Below are positions 1 to 9,306 of a stretch of 12,807 bases of DNA, piece after piece; positions within the stretch are counted from its first letter, which is position 1, and each line of letters starts with the position of its first letter. The DNA is from Entophlyctis helioformis. Taxonomy: Eukaryota; Chytridiomycota; Chytridiomycetes; Chytridiales; Chytriomycetaceae. Position numbers and translations under genes: made by a program. The stretch spans positions 1 to 12,807 of the forward strand of contig JAHLKH010000433.1 in the NCBI GenBank assembly GCA_025526915.1, read 5' to 3'. The notes below the pieces were generated by a model. That model had not been told where the DNA came from. It saw only the letters and a program-made list of their open reading frames with translations, and made no database searches.

Positions 1-40
1 CGTAATCGGCCAGCCGAGCACGCCTTGCAACAGCAGGAGC

Positions 41-3000
41 ATGCCGAAGCTGCCGACACACGCCGATGGCACAGACGATCGCACTGCGGCATCTGCTCTT
101 TGGATGTTGCCATCCAGTCACGTGCCTTCTCACGTGACCCGCCATCGCATTAACCGAATTGGTGATGGTCCCGGCCGACCTGACGGGTCACCAAGCAGTC
201 GAGGTTGGTGGCACTTGCTGATATGCGTGGTCCACTGGCCGTCCATGCTTGCTGCTGACTCGAACCGGCGGCGGTGGTCGTGGGATGCGCTGGTCAACCG
301 TAGGTGTCGGTGGTCTGGCAATGGGCGACGGAGATTCAGGCATTCACGGCTTCGGTGTGCTGCTCGCTCTCGAGCTGCGGGAGCATCCCAGAGCACTGCC
401 GCAGGCTTCGACATCTGCACACAGTCGAGTGTCTGGCACATCATCCTCGAGAACAACGCCGCATCCACCACCACCACCACCACCACCACAGACAGCACAG
501 GCAGCACAGGCAGCACCGCCAGGCCCAAGCCATCAAGATACAGCTGCTGGCTCACGCAACCACGCGGCCAGCTTCATGGCCCATCTTGCGCTGGCTGCAA
601 CGACCTGGTTGTCTCGCATGTGTCTGCCAACATCCATGACCTCCTTGGCCATCCTGCAGCACCCCTTCTGGGCAGCTCGTTCTTGGCCCTTCTGCGGCAC
701 CCGGCGGCGTTTTCCAGACTGTTTGGAGCCTCCCCAAACCCTCACCCGACGGCTCGGAACCGTTCTGCGTCCCAATCGACGTCCAGGATGGAACGGGATC
801 TTGGCGTGAGGCAGACGCAGCGGTCCATTGGATCGTGCTTCCGGACTCTCCCCGCCAACAGCAAGCGCAGCCGCTCCAACCGCTGCTGTTGTCCCAGGAT
901 GGCGCATCGTGCGGCCAGTCGTCTCCCGGACCTGTGCCACAAGTATCAACCCAGACCCGACGCCTGAGACTCATGGTCGAGATCGACATTGCCGACACCC
1001 GCCAACTGCCGCGTTTACCAAGCCGCTCCACCTTTGTTGTCGACGCTTCGGACGCCCGCTTCATCACTCTCCCCACTATCCAATCCGGGTTCCACAAGCA
1101 GCCATCGCTGCTGTTGGACGTCATCAGCCGCATCGAGGCATTCATTGACGAGCTTCCGACCGTCGAGCAGCGGCTTGTCTTCATGGCGCAATCCATACGG
1201 CGGATGGTCAACTTTGACCAGATCACCGTGTACAGGCTCGGCAATGAGATGGACATGAGCATCATGTACGAAGAAGAATACGACTCAACCGGCCGCAGAT
1301 TCAATCAGTCTGGCTACAAGGCTGCAAAGTTTGGTTGGTGCACAGTCATCTTCATGCGATGCTCGGAAGCCTGCTTGATGGAGACATCTTACCATACGTT
1401 ATGCATCCCAACCAGCCGTGTCACAGACGGGTTGGCAGAGCGCCGTTTTCAAAGTCTGGACGCGTCTTGTCGAGGACATTATTGCCCCTCAGTCCAACAT
1501 TCTGGCACATGCTTCTGATCAAGGCGTGTCTGTTCCCCTGGACAACTGCATCTTGCGCCCGTTGGCACCTTTCCAAGTTAGCTATGTGACCAAGATCGGC
1601 TCGGTATGTTGCATAAACACACACCAAATGTATCGCATCCGACTTGATGGGTTTCTTGTGCATCGTGATGCACCCACGCGCTTCAGCATGCAAAGGAGCC
1701 CCAAACGGCTAACGCCCTGTATCAAACGACACCATGCCGTGACTCAACCACCAGCGGGCCGTCTTTTCCATGCGTCTCTACGCCTTTGGCGTGCCATGGG
1801 CCTCGCTGACACTACACTGCACGGCCCCTACGCGGCTGCCGTTCTCGTGCCTTCCCTTTTTCAAGCTTCTCGCCGAAAACTTTTCGCGATCTATCGAGCG
1901 CGCCATTCTCAGCGACCAGCTCCACTCTGAGCGTTTCGTCGCTGACCAGACACTTGCATTGTTGCGCACAGAGGACCAAGCGGGCATGGAGCTTATCGAA
2001 CCTGAGCGTGTCCGAAAAACCGCTGCCGTGCGCCTTGCCGCGTGCGTTTCCCACTTCCTTCCCGTGTTCTCGGCAGGTATGCGGCTATTCCCATCACCTC
2101 CCCGCTCTCCACCTCGTTGGATGTGTTTGACCACCGTGCCGACTCAACATGTGGTGCACCAGCAGCTTTTACTCACACTTGTCTTGATCCTGGATAACAA
2201 TGCTCTTTGCAACCATTTCGTTGTTGCAGACGCTGCCATCATCTGCCTCCGCAACGACTTTGAGATCCTTAGTCCCTATGGCAGCAGAAGCAATCAAGAG
2301 CTGAACCTTATCGGCCTCTATTTGATGCAGCAGTCCATCAAGTCTCTGTTCATCTCGCGTTGTTGCGAGCGTGACTGTCCGCAGGCGACCCGGGTTGTCA
2401 ATGGCAAATCCGAAAGCGTCTTTCGAGATTTCTCAGGCCTATTGCATATCCCCTTGTCGGCCTCTGGAGACGCATTCATTAGTTTTCTTCGCCGCCAGAA
2501 CTTGGAGGTATGTTGTGTGTATGCATATGTGCATGAGCGGTTTTCAGCATATCATGCGTATGTCGGCTGGACGCGCGCATTGATCGCATACTCCTGTCAG
2601 TTTGCTCGAAGCTTTCACGTAGACACTAGCGAAGCGTCTCTGGAAGATCAACCGAACCAGTTTCCTTGCAATTCATGGGCTGTTCGAGAGGAAAATCTGG
2701 CCAAGCTGCTGCAGGTTGTCTGCTGGTCCTTTGTCGGCTCCCTTCAGGAGCGCGAGTCAGGCTTGCGCAACGAGCAGCTCAAGACAATCATGCTTGCCAA
2801 TGTCAGCCATGAAGGTGTGCACCAACACGTCGCCCCCACCTTTGCACTGCTGCTGGGCCGCCACGGGCAAACCGTCCAGTTTTGAACTCTAATCCTGAAT
2901 GCTGTTTCCTAGTACGGACGCCCTTGAACGCCATCGTCAACTTTCTGGAAATGATGATGGACGACACGTCCAAAGAAACCTTTTTGACGTACTGGACCTA

Positions 3001-4716
3001 TGCCCACGACGCGTCTCGGTCAATCACACACATCATCAGTGAACTGCTGGCAAGTACATAGTCCTTGTGTCTGGCTGTTTTCATTGAGGAGTGACTGACG
3101 CTCCTTCATCGGCATCACTTGTTTTCATTGCCCAGCTCATCACGCAAACGGACTGGGGACGAATCTACCTGCGCAACGAGCCTTTTCGAATTCTGGACTG
3201 CATCCAAAGCTGCGCGGGAATGTTTGACGTCTTGGCCAAGAACCGCAACCTCGAGTTTTCCGTGTTCATCAATGACTCCTTTCCAGACTTGACTGTTCTT
3301 TGCGACCAAAGCAAACTCCGGCAGATCCTCACGAATCTGGTAAGTTTTTGGCAGTTGAGCAATGAGCGCTGGCACGTTTGTTGCACGCGGCTCATCTCTC
3401 GACTCCTTGCGGTGCTTTGTACACTTTGCAGCTTGGCAATGCAGTCAAGTACACTGAGAAAGGATTCATCAGACTCTTTGCGAATGCAGCCGTGTCTGGA
3501 GAAAGCCATATCAGGCTTGAGCTGCGCGTTCAGGACTCGGGGTAGGCCTGCTTTGGGGCTTCAAATCAATGACTGTGCATGCGTGCTGATTTGCGAACCT
3601 TCGGTTGTGGGATGCCAAGTATGGGCATTCCTCAGGACAAGCTTATATCCGTCTTTAATGCTTTTGAGCGCATCGAGCAAGTTGGCAAGCGGCGACAGAT
3701 TGAAGGCACTGGGCTTGGCCTTGCCATTTGCCACAAGTTTGCCAGCCTGCTGAATGGGTAAAGATGGCGCATGCCCGACCTTGATCGGCAACCAACATAT
3801 CATGGCGAGATTGCAGCTGACCGTCACTTTATGTCTCTTTCCAAACGCGCTTCAGATCGTTGACGCTGGATTCGACAGAAGGTGTAGGGTCCATCTTCAC
3901 ATTTACTGCCGAGCTGGCATTGTATCGTGCTTCTGCGAGCAAGCCCGACCGTTTGTTGAGCCAAACGTCTTCGGACACGCATCCCATGACTTCTTTGAAT
4001 GTGCTCGTGGCAGAGGTATGTATGCAAGTTTGCTAGTTCATGACCATGCATATGTCTGTGCCTGCTGTGCCATGAGTGCTGATACACTATTCTGACGCCG
4101 TCGACATCCACAGAACAACGCCGTCAATCAACACGTGCTCATGAGTCGGCTCGCAAAGGACGGGCATCATGTTTGTCTAGTGGAAAATGGCGAGGAGGCC
4201 GTGGATGCGATCGCCCAATACGTGCGCCATCAACAGCTGCCAGGCAACACTATCGAGTTGGCGTCAACTGGGTCTGTAAAGTCTACGCTATCCAGCAGCG
4301 TCGGGTTGTCAGCCATGGACAGGATTGATCTGGTGCTTATGGACATTGAGATGCCTGCTCTCGACGGCCTGGAAGCTACGCGTCGCATCCGCAAGCTGGA
4401 GCGGCAGTTTGGCACGGATCGTATTCCCATCATTGCCGTAACAGGATCTGTGAGCAATGAGGACAGCGGACAGTGCATCTTGGCTGGAATGGACGGCTTT
4501 GTTGGCAAGCCCATCGACTATGGCTTGCTGCGCGCAATGATTCGGCATGTAAAGGAAGGATCGTGGCAGGAGCAGCGTGCCATGAGCACCTATAGGGATG
4601 GATGGAGCGATAGCGCTTCGCAACCCGTATCAGCGCAGGCCGAGCTGAAAGGCCGCTGGCTGGCTTCCTCTGGCTGGCTTCCGTTAGAGATCGGCAATGA
4701 CCGTGCTTCAATGTAA
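41..4716 (+). CDS. Phytochrome-like hybrid histidine kinase (PAS-GAF-PHY-HisKA-HATPase-REC), multi-exon
   Basis: Hybrid sensor kinase with the domain order of fungal phytochromes. PAS remnants lie at about 560-720 (VSANIHDLLG) and 960-990 (LRLMVEIDIAD). GAF runs from about 1110 to 1900 and PHY from about 2230 to 2640 (GLLHIPLSASGD). The HisKA H-box NVSHEVRTPLNAI has its His codon at 2808-2810. ATPase motifs are ILTNLLGNAVKYT (N), DSGMGIP (G1) and GTGLGLAI (G2). The receiver has Asp at 4342-4344 in LMDIEMP, Thr at 4441 and Lys at 4507. Exons placed by phase and gap-free alignment: ..1333, 1416-1603, 1755-2076, 2230-2507, 2601-2814, 2913-3049, 3136-3339, 3432-3541, 3620-3757, 3856-4015, 4114-4716; from 1333 onward the reading is uninterrupted. 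The start is uncertain: 41 is only the first Met of the PAS frame, the E-boxes at 119-136 argue for a later start, and the frame breaks once at about 715-760. A His-to-Asp phosphorelay role is inferred from the family. The bilin pocket looks degenerate, so light sensing is doubtful. Confidence 0.88.
119..136. promoter_or_regulatory. Pair of CACGTG E-boxes
   Basis: Two perfect CACGTG palindromes lie at 119-124 and 131-136, 12 bp apart start to start and so roughly on one helical face. The flanks read GTCACGTG and CACGTGAC, the extended form preferred by many group B bHLH factors (general family knowledge). They lie upstream of the recognisable PAS coding sequence, so they may belong to the kinase promoter if translation starts downstream. 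Confidence 0.45.
465..516. repeat. CCA microsatellite plus short 9-bp repeat
   Basis: Eight CCA units at 465-488 are followed by CAGCACAGG at 493-501 and 502-510 and a partial copy at 511-516. If translated it gives poly-Thr, poly-Pro or poly-His depending on frame. It is therefore a likely place for replication slippage or sequencing indels. Confidence 0.85.
2508..2600 (+). other. Stop-free 93-bp intron at the PHY tongue
   Basis: It starts GTATGT, ends TGTCAG, is phase 0 on both sides, is a multiple of three and has no in-frame stop. Splicing joins FLRRQNLE to FARSFHVDT and removes the stretch where phytochromes carry the tongue hairpin with its W-x-G motif. Retention would insert 31 residues. 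The splice-site quality supports an intron; the alignment alone does not fully decide. Confidence 0.6.
3050..3135 (+). other. GC-AG spliceosomal intron in the kinase gene
   Basis: The 86-bp intron begins GCAAGT, the classic context of non-canonical GC-AG introns, and ends CCCAG. Both sides are phase 0. The junction gives ISELL followed by LITQTDWGRI, which aligns residue for residue with the HisKA helix pattern DLLDFSKIESGKL. The nearby GT at 3054 would be phase 1 and does not match the phase-0 acceptor. Confidence 0.75.
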
Positions 4717-4755
4717 ACCATGATTATACGCACATCAAGATACCACTGCTGCTGT
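4717..4755. other. Short convergent intergenic gap
   Basis: Only 39 bp separate the TAA of the kinase (4714-4716, + strand) from the TAA of the HbrB gene (4756-4758, - strand). Any normal 3' UTR and poly(A) site of either gene must lie inside the other, so the transcripts should overlap antisense at their 3' ends. I see no clear AATAAA signal in the gap. Confidence 0.8.
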
Positions 4756-6082
4756 TTACTCCAACTGCGTTGATCCCTTTCGGACCTGCTGTCGCAGGAC
4801 AATGATCAGGTCGCACATTGCCTTGTGCTTTTCATCGCCCGTCAGAGCAGTTGACAGGATTAGCAGCATCTGTGTCAGACGGGCAATGACATCGGCACCC
4901 ATGATGCTGTGCTCGACTGACGAGAACCGCCGGAGGAGCATCTCTGTTGTGTGCGTAGAATGCGCACGGTGTCTCAGTTGTGCAGGCATTGCGATGTATA
5001 AACCACGTCCATCAGAGACCAAGCGCAGTGTTTGCACATAAATGTGCCACACATCAACGTGCGCGTCGAAACACACCTTGCAGCCTCGATCGATTAGGCC
5101 AGACTACATAGTTGCGGAAGGCTATTATGGCCAGTTTGCGCACGTCAATCTTGGTGGCAAGACCTGTGTCAGGGTTTGGAATGTTGTACATGGCTGTGTG
5201 GCGCAAAGGAAGAAACACGGCCTGAAGCAGCGGGACAACACATGCAAACATGTGTGTCCATGCATCGGCCAGTCTGCTTGCCAGAGCCTCGTTGGAGGAC
5301 GCGCTCACTCGGCTTGTGACGGATGTCATGCCTGTCTTGAGAAGCGTGCTAATGTCATCAAGCACCGCCTGCATGCTTGCCACGTCGAAGATCCAGCGCC
5401 TGAAGTTGCCAAAACCATGGTCAGCTCAGCTCATGCCATGCATTGCCTTGGTTGGATGCCCCATTTGCATGCATGTTCTCCATCGTTGGTCGGAGAGCTG
5501 TGGGTCGCCTATCCACTTACACAACAAGCAGGTTTGCCTCTTCGATTGTCCCTTTCAGTGTTTGGCCCGCAAAGATGGGAAGCACCTTGTCGCTGATGAG
5601 CTGCCACACATGCCCAGCATTTTCGTGGCTGCCGTGGCCAACGTGGATCGAGACACCAAAGCCAAACGCGCTCGACTCGACCGAGCCGCGAGAGGATCCG
5701 GTGTTTGACGCGCCACGAAGAAGGCTCTGTGCTTGTGGTGCGACGCTCGGCCGCGCTCGGCCAACAGCCTCGGGGTCCGTAAAAGTGCGGGCAAGAGGAA
5801 TGCCGACACCTATGCCACCAGCCCTCATCGTTGACGTGGCCGCAAAGTGCCCTCCATTCACTGCGGATACTGAAGTGGCCGCGGCTCCGCTTCCAGCCAT
5901 GACACCATCGACAGACGTGGTAGACATGCCCAAAGACAATGACCCCTGCCCGGCACCCCCGGCTGGACATGGTATCCCGACGTGCGCGGCTGCGTGCTGC
6001 TGCCCAATGGGTGTCCATTGGCCGAGTTGGACAGTTTGCGTTGCTGCTGGCCGCTGCTGGCATCTCTGACGTGCGATGCCAT
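4756..6082 (-). CDS. HbrB/Bit61/PRR5-family TORC2 subunit
   Basis: HbrB-domain protein; relatives (yeast Bit61, fission yeast Bit61, mammalian PRR5/Protor) are accessory subunits of TOR complex 2. The N-terminus (about 6082-5610) is a Ser/Gly/Ala-rich, probably disordered segment. The HbrB domain starts at VWQLISDKVLPIFAG and continues through LLKTGMTSVTSRV, WTHMFACVVPLLQAVFLPL, IDVRKLAIIAFRNYVV and IARLTQMLLILSTAL. Exons: ..5521, 5399-5077, 4943-4756. Introns 5400-5520 (GTAAGT donor, phase 2) and 4944-5076 (GTGTGT donor, phase 1) join the domain without gaps. Start choice: an uninterrupted reading starts at Met 5927 and gives about 305 residues. A better ATG at 6082-6080 opens a Ser/Asn/Gln-rich leader that enters the same frame if the C-run at 5956-5960 lacks one base. 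The stop is 39 bp from the convergent kinase stop. The second intron's acceptor is the least certain junction. Confidence 0.8.
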
Positions 6083-6129
6083 CTTCACGGGATCGAGAAC
6101 AAGTGGTAATCTGGAGGTAATAATGTATT

Positions 6130-8865
6130 TTAGGTTTCCATGGCTGCTGCCGGATGAACCGGATCGCTCGCCTTGGGTTGGTTGTCACGGTCTTCTTCTA
6201 CTGGCGCTAAGCGGCATGCCTCCAACTCGGAGCGAGGCGACTGCGTCCGGTCTCCCAAGCTTGACGCGCTCGAGTCGCCCATTGTCGATGATGCAGAGCC
6301 GGATGTTGCTGACGTTGGCTTGCCAGTCTCTGCTGTTCCCAGGCGTTTCTCGAGCGCTTTGATATGATCGCGAAGCGCTTGCATTTCTGCTTCTTGCTCG
6401 GCCTTGGCGTCTTTGAGGACCTTGACGTACTCATAGGCTATGGTCCAGACAAGACAGAGACATTAGCCACCTATATAGGGCTGGCCAAGTGCGGACAGAA
6501 GCGATAGCATGGCGAGCAAAAAACACACCTGCTCGCATAATGTCGATTTTTGAGGGCATCTTCTCAGCCATGGGCGGAATGATGTCTCGCATGTCGTCAA
6601 AGTACTGCTTCAGCGTGTCACGACGGCGCTGCTCTGCCTGCTTGTGCGTATTCTTTCGGGCTCCCATTCCAGATGTCAGTTCAAAGGGGTTGGCTGGGCG
6701 TCTTGAGAGTGACAATCAGCCGCCATATCCCAAGTTGGTGAACCGTGTCAGTAACAAGCAAACACGCACCAAAAGAGTCTGATTCAAAGCGCACGCTATC
6801 CACTTACTCGACCGTGATATTGCCGATGCTTTGGTAGTTGCCGCGTTCGCCAAGCTTGAACTCAACGTCTGGGTGCATTGCGACATTCGGGAGCAGGGGC
6901 TTGAGCGCTGGGCGATGGCTTTGGCGCAAGCTTCCCTGACGGCGGCTGAGGTGCCTTGACGGACGAGTCCGGAAACTTGAATCGCGCCATGTAGCAGGGT
7001 CCATTGGCGGAATGGAGCCAACGGAAGTAGCTTGGGCTTCGACATTGTGGTCGGCTTGTTCTGAGACGACTGTGGGGGAGGCCTGCTCAAGGTTATGTGG
7101 CTGAGGCTGCTGCTGGAAATCTGACTGGTTACACGAATCACTTGACGCCTCGGCGTCCGAATGAATGTCCATGAGCCAAGCAGGAGTCGCGCGCACAATG
7201 CCTGCAGGGGGCGGGAGCATGAGCAAGAGCAGGAGCGGGAGCAAAGTCCGAGCCAGACGCAGACAATGATCGGGTGGTTGTGGCTTTGTAGTGCCGGTTT
7301 CGACCGTTCGAGAAGGAAAGTTGAGAAGCGCAGGTCAGCATAGAGTCAGCAGCATGTCAGTGGATCTTTGAGCAGGATTGGATCTCCATCCTTTCCAGAG
7401 ATTGCTTTGCCTACCTCCTGAAGGTCCCGTGGGAGGCAGCATGGATTTGTATGCCGGTCCTTGGCCGCCGTGCGATGCAGCAGCAACGGCAGTCACAGCA
7501 GCCAGCGCAGCAGCAAAGTGATCCTGGCCAGAGCCTGCGGAGATGGGGCTTTGAGTACGGGACACGTTCAGATCGACGTGTGGCATGACACCGCCGACCG
7601 AGGGAAACATTGAAAAGACGTCGGATCCCATGATGAGCGGCGAAGGCATCGCCATGTCTGTCGAGGGCGGAAGCGTGTCGAATGAAAGATAGGCGCCAGA
7701 CGTGTACGGCGTTGCAGCTCCGCGTGCGGCAGAACCAGCCGGCCGTTCGGCGGGGGAAGATATTCTATGGATCGACATGGAGTTGACGCCCGTGATAAGC
7801 GGCGATTGCGATGGCGGCAGGTGTTTGCGAGGGACAATGTAAGGCGAGGCTTGGGGCCGGCGCCATGCCTGTGAGGGCGGGGTGCGATCAATGACTGGTG
7901 CACTTGGAGGCGAAACGACGGCAGGCGAATTGGATTTGCCAGATGCGGAAGGCGTCGCCGATGCGATCTGCGAGGAATGCTGGAAATGCTGCAGGTGCTG
8001 CTGAAAGGACTGGAACGACGAGGATGCCGTCGAGTCGCCATTGACGGCGATGAGGTGAGGGGGCTTTGCGCCTGCAGAGTCTGACAGCGAAAGGAGCGAT
8101 GCAGGCAGAAGGTTGGCGGACAGTGCATTGGCAGCAGCCATTTGATCTTGGCCGCATCAAGCTCAGATCGATGGTGGCCAGCGACGCAGCCAACATGGCG
8201 GCGGCAGCGGCGGCAGCCATCGCTGCCGAGGCAGAGGAGTGCTGTTGGGTGTTCTGGGTCTGCTGGGTCTGTTGCATCTCTGGGTCTGCTGGTCTGCTGG
8301 TGTTGTGGGTGGGGATGCTGGTAGTACGGCTTGAGTGCCGGAGAGGCCAGGCTTGGAAAGTCGTCTGGAAGCGCTGGATGCGACGAGATCGACATGTGAT
8401 GAAAGCTGCTGACGGGCGTCGCTGTGAGAGAGGGCGAGAACATGAGCAGCTGGACAGGGCACGGCTGGTCAGCGGGGGTGGTTTGGCCATGCGTCAAGGG
8501 CGAGGCACCGAGCAGCGATCAGAGCGATGTCGCTCCTACCTGGCTCGAGTGATGCTGCTGAGCCTGCTGCTGAGCTGCTGAGCCTGCTGTTGCTGGTGCT
8601 GCTGGTGCTGTTGGTAGCGACCAACGTTCAAGGCGTCGACAGACGACGCCGACAGCGAGGACGGAGCCGTTCGAGACAGACCCACAAACATGGACGGAGT
8701 GGCTGCCGCCGTTGTCGACACATAATGCTCCAGCGCCATCAGCTCATCACTCTCTTGAGGCCGCTGGTGGTGGTGGTGCTGCTGCTGGTGAATATATTGC
8801 TGGTGATGCTGGTGAATATATTGCTGGTGATGCTGCTGGTGATGTGCTGCTGCTGCTCATACTGC

Positions 8866-8897
<32 letters not shown>

Positions 8898-8972
8898 CAT
8901 CAAGAGGCCAAAGTCGTGCTGCTCCTGCTCCTGCTCGGCAGATGGCGAGAAGCCCGACGGTGCCCTGGACAT
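6130..8972 (-). CDS. Gln-rich bHLH-leucine zipper transcription factor
   Basis: Nuclear DNA-binding protein. Proposed exons: 8972-8540, 8449-7415, 7201-6808, 6701-6529, 6437-6130. The N-terminus carries a polyglutamine run, two copies of a YIHQHHQQ-like octapeptide and a Ser/Pro/Ala-rich middle (for example DDFPSLASPALKPYY and MPHVDLNVSRTQSP). The C-terminal basic region reads ARKNTHKQAEQRRRD. Its His-Glu-Arg pattern at basic positions 5, 9 and 13 is that of group B bHLH factors, which bind CACGTG. Helix 1 is LKQYFDDMRDIIPP. Intron 6438-6528 (phase 1) splits the domain just before AYEYVKVLKDAK, followed by a zipper ending ALRDHIKALEKRL. The family member is not identified; AEQRRRD plus FDDMR resembles fungal Pho4/NUC-1 types, which is only a hint. 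The 3' three exons are clean; the two 5' exons show frame breaks near 8860, 8590, 8310 and 8155, so the N-terminal reading is approximate. Confidence 0.8.
8784..8831. repeat. 24-bp tandem repeat, two copies, in the bHLH gene
   Basis: Identical units at 8784-8807 and 8808-8831 (core GGTGAATATATTGCTGG on the + strand). On the minus strand each encodes the octapeptide YIHQHHQQ in the frame leading into the SDELMALEHYV segment. The unit length is a multiple of three, so copy-number change would keep the frame. Confidence 0.85.
8838..8900. repeat. CAG/CAA polyglutamine tract
   Basis: A run of CTG/TTG triplets on the + strand, read as CAG/CAA on the minus strand, encodes about 12 consecutive Gln, then Tyr-Glu and more Gln in the N-terminus of the bHLH protein. 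The CAG/CAA mixture suggests selection for Gln rather than a pure slippage product. A frame break follows at about 8860. Confidence 0.85.
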
Positions 8973-9157
8973 GGTTGCACTGGTGGAGGGCTGTGATGAT
9001 GATGATGATGGGTAACTGCACAGGTTGCTGACGATTCAGGCCTGCCAAAACAACAATTTTTTTTGGCTTTTTCGGATGGCGCCGACGATGGTTGCACGGA
9101 AAATGCTTATCGCCGGCGGGGATGGTTCATGCGGCTGAACTGGCCGTGGCCGCCAAT

Positions 9158-9213
9158 CGTGAGCGTGTGAGTGAGCGTGTGAGCGTGCGTGAGCGTATGT
9201 GTGAGCGTGTGTG
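9158..9213. repeat. GAGCGT/GTGAGC microsatellite
   Basis: Imperfect array of GAGCGTGTGA-like and GTGTGAGC-like units in the divergent promoter region. It is purine-pyrimidine alternating in places. No coding explanation fits, although frames remain open through it because of the repeat. Confidence 0.75.
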
Positions 9214-9306
9214 AATATCTGGACTGACGGCTGTCGACCTGCGATGGGCCTTGTGTGTGTGCGCTTGCTCGCCTGAGATCGATCTTGGCTCGTCCGACCA
9301 GTGGAA

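Larger units (their letters stand above)
1..560. other. 5' region of the kinase gene, coding status unresolved
   Basis: No recognisable domain occurs before about 560. Frame 2 stays open from 41 and connects to the PAS segment, while frame 3 (249-809) is also open and Pro/Ala-rich, so the true N-terminus cannot be chosen from sequence alone. The region holds the E-box pair at 119-136 and a CCA microsatellite. An N-terminal extension, a 5' UTR and a promoter are all possible. Confidence 0.4.

Noticed and set aside
552..1304. 250-codon open frame on the minus strand
   Set aside because: It lies antisense to the PAS/GAF region of the kinase, shows no domain or plausible composition, and reflects the high GC of the opposite strand.
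1329..1383. Alternative 55-bp intron in the GAF domain (donor GTTTGG)
   Set aside because: The donor is poor and the intron is shorter than the others. Intron 1334-1415 (82 bp) gives gap-free alignment across the PASDIP region.
6130..6188. Fusion of the bHLH and HbrB genes into one protein
   Set aside because: The bHLH frame ends in a clean TAA at 6130-6132, no splice donor bridges to the HbrB exon, and no such fusion is known to me.
6466..6480. CTATATAGG palindrome as a TATA box
   Set aside because: It falls inside the intron 6438-6528 that splits the bHLH domain, with no gene start nearby.
7568..8497. Long minus-strand frame of 309 codons rich in Arg/His/Pro
   Set aside because: Only its first part (about 8449-8310) matches the transcription factor's composition. 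The rest is a shadow of the better frame starting near 8141, which joins the bHLH exons by splice phase.
8066..9015. Plus-strand frames with Leu/Val/Cys runs that look like membrane segments
   Set aside because: The Leu and Cys runs are the reverse complement of the CAG/CAA polyglutamine tract, not real transmembrane helices.
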